DNA of 64,000 nt from Symsagittifera roscoffensis (Eukaryota > Xenacoelomorpha > Acoela > Convolutidae), in assembly GCF_963678635.1 (NCBI RefSeq), contig NC_087064.1, positions 82,391,847-82,455,846 of the forward strand, given 5' to 3'. Both the position numbers and the translations under genes were made by a program. Positions 11,621 to 22,871 of the stretch are shown here, one piece after another. The notes under the pieces were generated by a model. It saw only the letters and a list, made by a program, of their open reading frames with translations. It was not told the origin of the DNA and ran no database searches. Numbering within the stretch: the first letter of the stretch is position 1; each line of letters opens with the position of its first letter.

Positions 11621-13571
11621 CCTGGCCGTAGCCTCAAAATTCATCGATGGTGTGAAGAATGATGAACTTCGAACGAACCTAGCAACGCATTACACACCAC
11701 TATCAACCAATGCGCCAACACCAGAGGAGTTGAGGCTCAAGTCAAAAGAGTATCTTTTGTTGAAACCTCCTTCAAGATCTGGATACTACAAGAACAATTA
11801 TGGCAATTTTAACAACGGACCAACAAACCAAGGGAACAATTGGTACAAACCGAGGGATGATATGGACAAGAGACGCTCTTGTGCCAATTGCAGTTCAACG
11901 GACCATCATGTGTCAGCATGCCCAGCTTACAAACAAGGCATGAAAGCAATAGGCTTTAGCCTCGAGGACGAAGATGCGTCAGAATTGGACCATGAGGATT
12001 TCATGAGAGGAGTAATTGCGAAATTCGGACCGAGGTGTTTCTTTTGCAACTTGGAAGGTCATTTTAAATCAGATTGTGCGCAATTCTGGGATGCAGTGGC
12101 AGACATCAAGCATCCAAGACATGAAGAAGCTTTGTCAGGAGTGAAAGCCAGCAAGGCTCGACTTTTGAGTGAAGCGGAGGCATGCAGAAAGGATAAACCT
12201 CAAGAGCTGGCGGCAAAGAAAATGCAAGCGGTAACAGAGGAGACACGTGAGCCGGAACCAGCAACTGCGGCTGATGACTTCAAGATCGATTATAAGGCAG
12301 CCGCGAGGGATGCTCTAAATAGAGTGCAGCAGGAACTGGTGACGAAAGAGATCGAGCAAAAAGTGAAACTTGAACTGGAAAATGAGAAACTTCAGGAGCA
12401 ACTGAATACCTTCGAAGCAACGGAGTTCGAAGAAACGAAAGCACCAAGCAGTTTGAGCATGAAACTTAATGTGATCTCCAGTCAGAGGTTCGGCATGGTG
12501 CCGCAAGGAAGCAAGATACAGTCGATAATCTCAGTGGCTGGACACCAGGTAATAAGAAATCTGAGTGAACCATCCGAGTTCACTTTGATGCATTTGGACA
12601 CATATGCAGATTATCTGAGGCAGGTGGAACCACGCACCGAGTCGAGAGCTGTGCGAGCACTACTAACGACGGGTGGCCCTCGCATGAAGAAACTTCATGG
12701 ACGCTACCTAGAGGTCTATGGGCCGTATCAAGTAATGCTGAACGTGGATGGAATCAGTATCTACACCAGGACTTATGTAACAACAGATGATGACCAAATG
12801 GGGCAGATCTATTTGCGTGAGGAAGAACTCAAAGTCCGCAGGATAGGCCATGACGCCATGATGGAACAAGACACAGTACACATTGGGTATGAAGCAGATG
12901 TGACCGCAGATCTGCTCGACACCAACGGAACACAAATCGGAGTCACAGGGCTTCTGGACACAGGAGCGGTAGTGAGTGTGATGCCGATAAAAACTTGGGA
13001 AAGAATGGGCTTCACGCGGGAAGATCTAATTCCAACGAATCTCCGACTGAATCGAGGAGCTATCTACGTAGCCGGAAGAACACCAATAACGGTCCTCCAC
13101 ATGGGAGGACGGGATCTTTGGATGAGCTTCCTGGTGGTAGAGAATCTGGACGACGCCGACCAATTCATCTTGGGCAGAGATTTTGTCAGGAATTTTGACG
13201 TGATGATTGACTTGAACAACGGTCTGATACGGATTAGAAACCCGGACTGAAAGTATGTTAAGAGACCAATTAATAGGATAATAACAGACGAAAACAAGGT
13301 ACCAATTTTTTTGGATAGAAAAGTAAAACTACAACCAGGACAAGCTGTGGTAGCAATTTTTAGAATGAGAAATTTGAATTCGTTAAGTGATAGTAAACAG
13401 GTTTGCTTAGTACCGAATCCAAATAGTCAGAGTTCGGTGATTTTAGGCCGGAGCTTCTCGGTAACGCGAAACGGACTGTGTGTCAGTGTGTTGTTGAACA
13501 CACTGGACACCACGGTTTCAATCCAGCGTGGAAAGAAGCTTGGCTACGCTTTGCCGATGAGGACCGACTAA
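11616..13571 (+). pseudogene. pro: Nucleocapsid zinc knuckles and retropepsin (gag-pro)
   Basis: Two CX2CX4HX4C knuckles are visible: CANCSSTDHHVSAC at residues 89-102 and CFFCNLEGHFKSDC at 141-154. They bind genomic RNA in the particle. After a charged linker, the aspartic protease has LLDTGAVVSVMP (catalytic Asp at residue 448) and the C-terminal FILGRDF strand, as in retropepsins. The frame is interrupted by TGA at 13248. It then continues with a segment (RKVKLQPGQAVVAIFRM..., ending at 13571) of the kind found between protease and RT in Ty3/gypsy elements. Two consecutive stops, TAA TAG at 13569-13574, end it in the same frame as RT. These could be the authentic pro/pol boundary or two mutations. 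Confidence 0.88.
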
Positions 13572-13586
13572 TAGGAGACACAAAAC

Positions 13587-14717
13587 TTGAAGAAATATAG
13601 TGTGAAAGACTGTCCTTATCATGCCAATAAAGATAAAATTTTAAAGAGGATTAATGAATTAAAATCTATTCATAAATTGTTTTCAATGAAATCCGAAACG
13701 GACGACGGCTTATCAAGCTGCTCGAATTTTCCGGAACGCCCCTCGTCATATGAACTAGAATCTGACAAACCGGTTTTGCCAGAGATAGAACATTTAAAAG
13801 GGAAAATAGGTGAGGGAGATTTCGAAAAATTGCGGGACCTCCTAAATCGGAACGCAGATGTATTTTCAAAACATAAGGCGGATATCGGCTGTTGTAATTT
13901 CGTCGAACACGAAATCGAACTAGAAGAGGGCGCCGTTCCCCATAGGGAAGGCGCAAGGCGAATGACGCCACACAAATCGGAAGCGTGCCGAGCGGAAATA
14001 GAAATGTTGCTTGGATACGACATGATAGAACCCTCTAAATCGCCATGGGCTTGCGGGGTAGTAATGGCGAAAAAGAAAGGGGGGCAGCTTAGATTTTGTT
14101 GCGACTTTCGTTACTTGAACGCGGTAACGATAAAAGATGCGTACCCGATACCGCGAATAGACAAGAGCCTATCTAAGCTTGGTGATGCCAAGTTCTTCAC
14201 CACATTGGACTTAGGTTCTGCCTTCTGGCAGGTCCCTCTGCGGAAGAAGGACAGAGAGAAAACCGGATTCGCGTGCGAATTGGGATTGTACCAGTGGAAG
14301 AGGATGCCCTTCGGCTTGTGCAATGCAACGGCCACTTTTCAAAGACTGATGGCTCAGGTTTTGACGAGAGTGACCAAGAAGTACCGGAATCTCGTGATGT
14401 GTTACGTGGATGACGTAGTCATAGCGACACCGACCCTGGAAGACCACATTGATAGGCTCGATGAGGTCTTTGGATGCATGAAAAGAGCAGGATTAAAGTG
14501 CAAACCATCGAATTGTGAAACCCTTAGGGATTCGATAAAGTACCTAGGAAGAATGGTGGATAGGCATGGTGTGAGGCCGGACCCGGAAGCAGTGGAAGCA
14601 GTGTTGACATGGAAAGCTCCCAGAACGGACACACAGCTCCTGAGCTTCCTAGGGTTTGCCAATTACTACCGGGAATTCATAAAAGGATATGCCGACAAGG
14701 TGTATCCTATAAGCTGA
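13587..14717 (+). pseudogene. pol: Reverse transcriptase of the LTR element
   Basis: This is a complete Ty3/gypsy RT: SPWACGVVMAKKKGG and RFCCDFRYLN (motifs 1-2), TTLDLGSAFWQVPL with the first catalytic Asp, YQWKRMPFGLCNATATFQ (motif B), CYVDDVVIA with catalytic YVDD (Tyr at residue 273), and the LGFANYYREFIKGYA connection. It copies the genomic RNA in the particle. The frame is open for 376 codons. The end at 14717 is a one-base shift, because the connection to RNase H continues in another frame from about 14707 (YKLMRNKGKRFEWN). The catalytic residues are intact, so RT itself decayed less than the neighbouring parts. Confidence 0.95.
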
Positions 14718-15130
14718 TGCGCAACAAGGGGAAAAGGTTCGAATGGAACGCTGAGGCACAGGTTGCTTTCGAGAACATAAAGCGGGAACTGTGCGAAGCG
14801 CCAGTGCTAGGCATGCCTACAGAAAAGGGCATGTATGTTCTTGACACAGACGCATCGGTGGTGGCCATCTCAGGAATCTTGCATCAAGAGCAAGAATGGA
14901 ACGGAAGAACAGTTCACCTTCGTGGAAAAGTACCGCGCATACTTGGGGAGCGCTCCCTTCAAGTTACGCGTGGACAACAGAGCGTTATCCTGGTTGAAGA
15001 CCTCTCGATGGATCAGAGTTATATTGGTAGATGGATAGTAAGATTGGATGGCTACCATATGGTAATCGAACATAGGATGCGTGATAAACACCAGAATGCT
15101 GAAAGCCTCAGCAAGAAAACTGAGTTCTAG
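14707..15130 (+). pseudogene. pol: RNase H of the LTR element, internally deleted
   Basis: The frame begins with the RT-RNase H connection (FEWNAEAQVAFENIKREL) and the first catalytic motif YVLDTDASVVAISGIL. After NGRTV the expected middle, with the second and third acidic residues, is missing. The text resumes in a different frame with FVEKYRAYLGSAPFKLRVDNRALSWLKT (14901-14990) and returns to the first frame for IGRWIVRLDGYHMVIEHR. The last motif reads NAESLS where NAD.LS is usual. About 50 codons appear lost plus two frame changes. This enzyme cannot be active. A TAG at 15128 separates it from the integrase in the same frame. Confidence 0.85.
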
Positions 15131-17038
15131 AAAACTGAAGCGCTTCCCTTAACGAGATGGTTGGATAAGTCTGGACATCCAATTCCAGGGCATCCTGAGT
15201 TACCTGTAGAGAAAGCAGCCGAGATAAAGATCCTATCCAGGGAGGACCCGGTCCCCTTGGATCTGTTGCTGCGCTCAAATCTGGTCCAGCAAGAACTCTC
15301 TCGCATAAACATAAACAGCCTCTCATTATTGGATAGAACGGTGCAAGTCACACCGCATGTGATGCGGTTGCTGGGTGGATGGTTAGAAAGGGAAGTGACC
15401 AGAGATGACCCCGAGTGGACAGCAGCAGTGGCATCGCTAATAGTCAGTGAGAAGGTGAAGATCATGCCGTTCAGACGACAGCACGAAGAGAACGAGAGGG
15501 ATTGTAGGACAATAGTTCAGCAACTAGTATCCTCAATACCCCAAGAGATTTTAACCAATACTTCTTACGGACAGAAAGAACAGGGGAGCAGCAAGCGAAA
15601 GAAAACTGTCACCTTTGTGGACCAGGATAAGGAAGGTGAAAAGGTAGAACAAAATCTGCTGCAAGACTATTTGTCCGGGGATACGAATGATGAAAAGAAC
15701 CAGCGATCACAAGATCAACATCCGGGACAAGAAAATTTGTCCGGGGAGTCTGAGATAGACGAGAGAATTCCTGATGAGAAACAGGACCTAGAGAACAAGG
15801 TTTTGTCCGGGGAGTTCAGATGGATGCGAAGAAGGCACAGACATGATCTGGAAGAGCGTGCAGTCTCCAGCACAACCTCTTCGACGGATGACGATTCCCG
15901 AAACTCAGGAATGGACACCTATTCAGACAGGAACTCGAGCTCGGGATCAGAACTGTCAGAACTAGCGATACACACGCTACTAGTGGAAACTCGGGCAAGG
16001 GACCTGGACAGAGAGGTGTACCAGGATCCTGACAGCGATCGCTACCTTATACCAAGCAAGAGAGTCTTTGACAACGGAGCGGATGACTTGGAGACGATAG
16101 CGCTATCGAAACGTTCGATAAGCCTGTTACCGCAGAAAGAGGTAGTCAGGACTGATCTTCTGCCGTTCAAACAAGAAAAACAGCCGTTGGCGAAGATTTG
16201 GTGCGTTAAGATGGAAGAAGACACACACCAGCCCAACGAGCGGAGTAGTCAGATGAGGGTCATGAAGACGTACTTAAAGGCGAGATACAGACTCTCGGAT
16301 CTTCTAAGGGCGCAGAGAAATGATCGCATGACAAGCAACCTGAAAAGGTGGATCGAGAATGGTTCTCCGGATAAAGGGGACCTCGAGGAAGATACTTATC
16401 GCATCCTGAGACAATACTTCATGCAAAAGGAAGGGAGGTTATATTTGAACAAAGACGGGATTGTGGCTTGCAAAAGAAGGGAGGAAGACAGAGTCCTATA
16501 CAAGTATAATTTGATAGTGTTACCGCAACTCTATCAGACAGAACTATTATTCAGGTCACATGATCAGATGGGCCATCAGGGGATCGACAAAGTATATCAG
16601 AGGATCCTGAAGCGCTTTGAGTGGCCTGGGATGAAAAAGGCATGCGAGAAATGGGTAACAGCATGTCTGTCATGCCAACAGGTCAAGGATCCAAGGAAGT
16701 TGCGATTTCCTTTACAATCGATCGAGTCGTCTGAATTCAACGAGGTGGTGCAAATAGATTACCAAAAGATATGCATGACAGACAATGGTTATAATCAGGT
16801 GCTGGTCATGATAGATCATTTTACAAAGTATGCAGAGGCCGTGCCCTGCATAACTGCCTCGGCGGAAGAGACATGCGACCACCTGATCAATACGTGGATA
16901 GCGAGACATGGTTGTCCGATGACGTTTCAATCGGATAATGGAACATTTTTTGTAGGAGAGCTTACGAAAGAGCTTATGAGAGGCTCACTCCACGACATAC
17001 CACCCTCAGACGAATGGCTTAGTGGAAAGACAGAATAG
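15131..17038 (+). pseudogene. pol: Integrase: zinc-binding and catalytic core, with long N-terminal linker
   Basis: A Ser/Asp/Glu-rich linker of more than 400 residues, unusual for this family, precedes the integrase and contains three LSGD/LSGE repeats (see the PPT-like motif). The HHCC finger is plain: HDQMGHQG, FEWPGMKKACEKW, CLSCQQ. The DDE core gives VVQIDYQKI (first Asp, near residue 532) and FQSDNGTFFVGEL (second Asp, near 591). A one-base shift near 16985 throws the third motif out of frame; it is found in frame 3 as VERQNRTL with the catalytic Glu at about 17025. The enzyme would insert the cDNA. All three catalytic residues exist but are not in one reading frame. Confidence 0.92.
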
Positions 17039-18414
17039 GACGTTAGTGTCGATGCTGAGAGTATATTGTTCCAGGTACATGACCGATTGGGACAGATACC
17101 TTCCACAGGTGATGGGAGCATATAACAGCACGCAACACTCCACCACCGGAGTCAGTCCACACATGATGCTAACTGGACACGAAAAGTCTTTACCCTTAAC
17201 ATTCTTCTACCCAGAGTATGAGGGAAAGAAAACGTCCCCACAGGTCTACGTGAGGGATGTGATCAGACGCCAACAGGAGTTGAACGATTTGTGTAGACGA
17301 AATACTCAGCAGGCACAGTCAAGGCAGAGGAAAAGATTCGACAAGAAAGCAGCTGGTGCAAAGGCCTACTCGGTGGGAGACTACGTATGGGTATTTCAGA
17401 ACGTTATACCACCGAAAGGGACGAAAAAGCTCCTAAAAAATGGAGGGGGCCCTTCATGATTACAGAGGTGCACCAGGAGGGACGCTTTTATAGACTGAGT
17501 ACTGGCCGAGCCGCCCACTACGAGAACATCAAGCCACACAATCCATCGAAAGAAGACTGGTGTATACCTGCAGACATGGAAGAAGGGGATTATCTAATGA
17601 TGAATCCTGCTTGTGAGGTCAATGAAAAGGGCACCAGGGAGAAGAACGATGGAAACGAAGTCGTAGAGGAAGGTACGGATACACCGCTGGACCTGGATCC
17701 AAACGAGCAGATCGAAGCGGAGATGAAACATTACCCTACGCAGAGGAGGATTGGCAGGATCCCGAACAGACAGAAGTTCCCAAGAACTTGGAACCGGATC
17801 TTCCGTTCACGATACAAACTCGTCAGAAGGACGGGACGAGACCAAGAAAGAAATACAATCCTTACGGTGACGACTTCGCAGTGGATGAGATAGATCTGAA
17901 GAAGATAGTGGAGGAAGTAGTGGGTCTAGAGGAAATAACTGTGTCACAAGACATTGACATAGTCGATGATCACGACGATGAGTGGGTTGACGACTGGTCG
18001 AAACCCGAGGTAGAATTTGACGACGGGCAACAGCAGTCATGTGAACAAGACTTGACGAACCTGCGTGTCTTAGAGTGGCTGAATGAAACGACCTCGGATC
18101 CTGAGGAGACCAGCGTCACAATTCAAGACGTAGATCGTGAAAGCATGAAATACATCAAGACCGAACGAGATGATCCTTCCTGGGCTGCCCAGGAAGGACG
18201 ACTACTCATTCCAGCTTCTAACCTCGACTTGATACCCGGTATGCGATCGACGGGGACGTCGATGGATATTTTTGTCCGGGGAGTGGGGGTAGGACTTACC
18301 CACACTGAAAACTTGATAATAAAAAAATTAAGAATAGCAAGAGAAACAGGAGACTTAGAAGCAGAATCAGGCGAGGAACCTAAGAAACCTGACATAGGCA
18401 GGGTAGTTGAGTGA
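17010..18414 (+). pseudogene. pol: Integrase C-terminus (GPF module) and acidic Pol tail
   Basis: From YHPQTNGLVERQN the frame runs to 17459 (DWDRYLPQVMGAYNSTQH, typical of Ty3/gypsy integrases). It shifts near 17390 into the GPY/F module, WRGPFMITEVHQEGRFYRL with IKPHN. A second shift near 17790 leads to a tail (17788-18414) rich in Asp and Glu (IVDDHDDEWVDDW). The tail has no recognised domain; such tails can guide integration by binding chromatin, but nothing here proves that. At 18272 the DNA carries TTGTCCGGGGAG in a different reading frame from the pol copies at 15671-15814. Confidence 0.8.
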
Positions 18415-18434
18415 TATTTTAACTTACCAAATTA

Positions 18435-18894
18435 ATATTCAAGTAACATAATACTAACAGACAGTGATTTCATACTCACAAATAGAACATGTGCGATAGC
18501 AATCACAGCAGACACGAGTTTTAGGACAGCGTTAGCGGCAGATTTTAAGAGAGAATACAAAAACATGGAATTCCTTTGGAAGCAAAGACCAGGGATAGGG
18601 GGCGTAGCAGCCTTACCTCCGGCGTCGTCGCAGATACCGGGAAAATACTTATGCTTCCTGGTAACGAGGGCGACGGAGAAGCAGCACGTGGACCCAGATA
18701 ACCTAGTCTTGTCCTTGACGAGGCTGAGGGACTTCCTTGTGGAAATGGACGTGAAGGAGCTCTCGCTTCCAGTGTACGATCCAAACAGAGGAAGACTGCA
18801 TCCTCGGGAATTGTACGCGCTTGTACACGTGATATTCTCTGATACGAAAATACAAGTATGTCTGCATAAGAAATATTACTTAAGTATAGGCTGA
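18435..18894 (+). pseudogene. Macro domain (OARD1/Poa1-like) encoded downstream of pol
   Basis: Open from just after TAA at about 18430 to TGA at 18892-18894, about 153 codons. The order of blocks follows the small ADP-ribose-hydrolysing macro domains: DSDFILTNRTCAIAITAD, ADFKREY (matching the A..FK.KF helix), PGIGGVAALP, YLCFLVTRATEKQHVDPDNL, LSLTRLRDFLVEMDVKELSLP, then a helix and TKIQVCLHKKY. The glycine-rich PRIGCGLD-type loop of OARD1 is replaced by PVYDPNRGRL, so activity is doubtful even in an intact copy. There is no in-frame ATG before 18565, which is inside the domain. A splice acceptor TACTAACAG ends at 18460. The frame is the same as the Pol tail, separated by two stops, so an ancestral fusion to Pol is the alternative to a spliced mRNA. 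Confidence 0.65.
18459..18460 (+). promoter_or_regulatory. Candidate splice acceptor for the macro-domain mRNA
   Basis: The AG of ATAATACTAACAG just before DSDFIL. It contains a consensus-like TACTAAC branch sequence, although the branch-to-AG distance is very short. Confidence 0.25.
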
Positions 18895-19289
18895 GTGATG
18901 TGCGAGAGGGTGTTAAGCCAAAGACTACGTTGTATGTAATATGTGTTATGTTATGTTATGTTATGTGTTAGGTTATTAAGATCATGGGTAAGTAGGGGTT
19001 AGTGACCATGAACAACTGAGTGACGATCTTAGGAATAGATCCAAAGTTTGGACTGTCCAATCTTAGGTCGAATTCCAAAATTTTAGAGACTGATTGATTT
19101 TAATAAATTTTAGGATAAATATCTTTTTATCTGAACTGTTTTTAAGCAAACTTTAACGATATATGTTAAGGTGAAACTGACAAGTGTGATATTTGTGACT
19201 TCTTTTCTAGATCCTGATTGATCATTTAATTACTCACTTGAGTCAAAACCTTGGAATCGAATCAAACCGAATCAAATCTGAAGAACAGT
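18895..19289 (+). other. Spacer between macro ORF and post-pol ORF
   Basis: Non-coding, with a TTATG microsatellite at about 18938-18972. A good acceptor (pyrimidine run then TTTTCTAG) ends at 19210, 80 bp before the ATG at 19290. Confidence 0.5.
19209..19210 (+). promoter_or_regulatory. Candidate splice acceptor for the post-pol ORF
   Basis: GACTTCTTTTCTAG is a strong acceptor and is the last one before ATG 19290. It suggests expression from a spliced subgenomic RNA, as env genes are in retroviruses. No donor was confirmed. Confidence 0.4.
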
Positions 19290-20513
19290 ATGGACAATTT
19301 CAATTTAGATGAATTGATGGACCTGGCAGAGGCATATGTAGGACCAATGATAGATGCGATCTATCGTCGGCTAATCGATCGGGACTTCGCTCTGGAGGAC
19401 CCAGAGGTAGTCATGTTGCTGACCGCCCTGATCAACATCTTGGGGCACGACAACCGTGGGGACCGCCCCACGGAAGTCCTGTTAATGGCAGCATATGGAG
19501 AAAGGGGAGTACTAGACCGCCCGAACATGAGAGTGATGAGGTGGAGAAACGGGGCTCTCTCAGGGAGTGACTTGGCGAATGAGCCGGGATTGGGAAGTTC
19601 TAGGACCTACCAACCAGGTGAGATGCCTATGCCCTCCAAGCCCAAACCTGGGCTGACGAGAATGCATCAGGAGATGAACAGCGAGGCGACCTCGTCTGGT
19701 TCACCACTGAGAGCAGCTGTGCCACCAAAAAGGGCGAAAGTACGACAGAAAGTTCAGACGAACCAAACCATGCAAGATCTGGATGAGATGAACGATGAAC
19801 TGAAAAGTACGAAGAAGGAGCTGGACCAGATGACCAGAAGTATGCTCCAGATGGAGGAAGATAGAGACATGTGGAGAAAATTGTTTGAAGACTGCAACAA
19901 AAAGCAGGGTCAAGAGATTGAGCGCTTGAGGCAGGACTACAAAGAGCGATCGGAACAGATGGCGTTGACAACGGCCGTGGAGAAAGTGATACCTGCAAGG
20001 GATATTCCTCGTGGGCAGTCCCCGATGGAGCTCTTGACGCCTCGAGAAATGCGTCAAACAACGGAGACACGGCTCCCAGCAGAGACAAATCGAGTGACAA
20101 TCCCGGATCCTAGTGACACATTGGGTGACCCCGTCGTGGAATAGACAGTGAGGAAGCTGATTGAGACAGCTGGACGACTGGTCGCTAACAAGAATGCGCC
20201 AGGTTCCGGGGTGACTGCAACCTATGGAACGATTGACGATATGGGCAGAGTACGACTCTCCCAGACCGTGATCAGACAGGGGATAAATGACGTGACACCA
20301 CTCATGGGGAGCTCGAGGGCCCCAGAGAGAAGGATACGGAAGATGCCAGCGAAGAAAGTGTCTCGCATAATAGACGTGCAAAAGAATAATCAATTGAAAT
20401 ACATCTCATCTGATACTGGGAGACAGCTTGGTCAGAGTGCTGTCGAATTTGAGGACCTCGTGGGTCACCACGGTGATGGCCTTTGGAGGCGCGACGATAG
20501 CCCAATTATATAG
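19290..20513 (+). pseudogene. Post-pol ORF, part 1: coiled-coil protein leading into SGNH domain
   Basis: The first in-frame ATG is at 19290 (MDNFNLDELMDLAEAY). An all-helical N-terminus of about 75 residues is followed by a Pro/Ser-rich linker and a coiled coil (LDEMNDELKSTKKELDQM through the KKQGQEIERLRQDYKERS region). A TAG at 20142 interrupts the frame. The same frame resumes as TVRKLIETAGRLV and reaches ISSDTGRQL, at the position of SGNH block I, just before a one-base shift near 20430. The function of the N-terminal part is not recognised. In place, it looks like an oligomerisation region joined to the hydrolase-like domain. Confidence 0.6.
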
Positions 20514-22125
20514 AATGGTGGAACTGATGAATCCAGGGAGGATCCCCAATGTGATGATCTTAGTTGGGACGAATGACATCTCCAGAGGTTCAGATGAGCA
20601 GGAAGCGCTATGGGAGTCAATGATGGTGTGTTTGTTTACGACCCTCTGGCAGAAATTCAATTGCGCGGTACTGACCGTTTGCACTGTGCCAATGAATACG
20701 AGAAGCCTGACAGCATCAGGAAGGAGGCACAACGAGGGAGTCGTCAGGTGGAATAACATCTTGGGGAACCTCGCAAGTCGGAACGCCGGAAGAATGATCC
20801 TCATGGTCATCGAACATGAGTTGAGAGCTATGGATCAGGCCAGACTGACCACGGACGGCATCCACTTCGACAGTATCGAAGGACAAGCTTGGTTGAATCG
20901 AGTCTTCCAAGAGCGGTTGGACGAGCTGGAAGCAGAGCTCTTTGACACAGGAGTGCTGAAGGAAGAAGGAACAGTGAGTGACGCGGTGATTACCACCTTT
21001 GTGCCTCCTAGCTTGGAAACACGCTTGGGTACGGTCCCGGTCGTCACGAACTACAGGCAACAAAGCTCCAGCGAACCAGGTCAGAGGACAGACGTACAGG
21101 ATCGATTGGGAGAAGCGCCGATGAGGAGGACCATCCATCCTAGGAGAAGAATAGGACCTGTCAACCCAATCGAAGAGACAGCCGGCACGTCTAGATCGGA
21201 CACTAGATCGGACACTCGATCGGAGACGACAAGTACCAGTCGAGAGGAGAGACGTCCGGGCAGAGGCTCATTGATGTGGTCAAGAGCCATACCATCTCCC
21301 TGGCATATATACAAAGACGAGCTAATGAAGCTGGATCTCCAGAGGGTAAGCTTCATCGAAGATGCAAGGAGGATGCTGAATGGAGCGACGCTATCCGTCA
21401 GCAGATTGTCCTCGATAACCGGCGTAGACTGGTTGATAGCCGCTAGCATAAATTTCAGCTCCACGACGGCCTTGAGATTTGCTGACTTAGAGGGACTGCC
21501 CTCTAACAACACGATGGGACCAGTGAATGCGAGACCATTGCAAGATGTGAGGCTGAATCATGATGAGGGGAATCGGGAAGAGAGACCACGAAGATTCCTG
21601 ACGACGAGAGCGCCGATTGGACAACACGTGAAGATATTCAGGCAGCTGACGACACCCCCTGGTCATGTGAAGGAAAAAGTATACCCAAAACTGAATCAAG
21701 ATGGTGATGCCCAAAGATATGGCGGATTGAAAGCGAGAAAGAAAGATGAGATCATCTTCGCCGCCTATGACAAAGCAGAAATGAGGAAGGCCAAGATTAT
21801 GGTAGTAGCGAATTCAGAACTCGTGTACACCTCCAAGTCTCTGTTTTGGCCGGACGTCATAATGGTGGCAGCGGTCGACCTGGACTTACTGCAATCGATA
21901 TCTCTGGCTATAGGGGTACAAAGGCAGACGGACATGAACCCAATTACGATTGTGTTTGCTGGCATCAATGACCATCTACACAGTAGAGGTTTTCTGAGCA
22001 GACTCAGAGATCCTACAACAGCAGAGAACGCTGTATGGCCAGCGATAAAAGATATCCTTGAGTTGATGGGTGAAGTGGTGGATGCGACGAAGGAGGGGTC
22101 ATTCACTAAAGTGACACTGGAGTAG
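20428..22125 (+). pseudogene. Post-pol ORF, part 2: SGNH-hydrolase-like domain, linker, second degenerate SGNH-like segment
   Basis: SGNH (GDSL-type) blocks are in order: block II AFGGATIAQL (residues 18-27), block III VGTNDIS (46-52) and block V TDGIHFDSIEGQAWLN (142-157), with the Asp..His pair at 143 and 146. Block I lies upstream in the other frame and reads SDT where GDS is expected, so the nucleophilic Ser is a Thr here. An Arg/Ser-rich linker of about 100 residues follows. Near residue 512, VFAGINDHLHSRG resembles a second block III preceded by a Rossmann-like DVIMVAAVDLD strand, without other catalytic residues. SGNH esterases occur in some CR1-type non-LTR elements. The frame ends at 22125 by a one-base shift. 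Confidence 0.6.
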
Positions 22126-22871
22126 TATTCGCGTTGTCTCCGGGATATGCACATCTCCCGGATGGACTGAAATTTGTGTATGCGATTGTGGCCTTACTTT
22201 CGGAAGGAAAATATGATGTGATCATATCAGCCCCGAATCGCATGATAGAGATGGAGAACCTGAGGCCACTTAAGGCTGAACTGCCTGCAGTATGGTCAGA
22301 TATCTCAAACGCGATGAGAGGACTCAAGGACCATGCGCTACACATGTTAGCGTTGGACGAGGTGCTGGTGTTGGAACTGTCCAATTTCAGTCGACAACTC
22401 AAACTGAAACCGGGAATAGACGACGACCATCGAGTGATCGCGGCGATGTCCAACGACTTATGGTTCTGAGCAATGGAAGTGGCAGGTGAAGACACAAGAA
22501 GGAAAAATTCACTAGAGACGAGAGCTCACTTGGAAGCGATGGTTCTGAGAACCAAGCCGGAAGCCAACCAGTGGCTACACCTGAACCCTAGAGTAGCGGC
22601 ATTAGGTGCAGATGCTTTTAAGCAAGGCCCCGTGATGATCACAAAGATACATGCCTACTTGTTGAAGGAGGTGAACCTGGCGGAAAATGCCGGAGAAAAG
22701 ACCGCTGAATTTGTGAACAGAATGTGTCAGATTACTCTGGAAACCTTCTGGACCCAGGAAGTGATGGGACAGGAGGGCTTTGAAAGGACAGACAGCATGC
22801 TAGAAGGGTTGGGAGCCGGATGGACCGCGTCCTTCTTGGCAAAAGTTTACCCGAAATCTCGCACTACTTGA
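22126..22871 (+). pseudogene. Post-pol ORF, part 3: helical segment of unknown function
   Basis: It continues part 2 in another frame (FALSPGYAHLPDGLKFVYAI). TGA at 22467 (LWF stop AMEV) is in frame and would be CGA by one C-to-T change. Residues such as LPAVWSDISNAMRGLKDHAL and LDEVLVLELSNFSRQL are regular and not low-complexity, so this was coding. No domain is recognised. It probably completes the second SGNH-like fold and leads into the next module. It ends in a frameshift near 22850. Confidence 0.5.

Noticed and set aside
20406-20810. Long minus-strand open frames opposite the post-pol ORF (also 19701-20393, 20716-21138, 25634-26098)
   Set aside because: They lie antisense to a frame with recognisable motifs; purine-rich coding strands leave open frames on the opposite strand.
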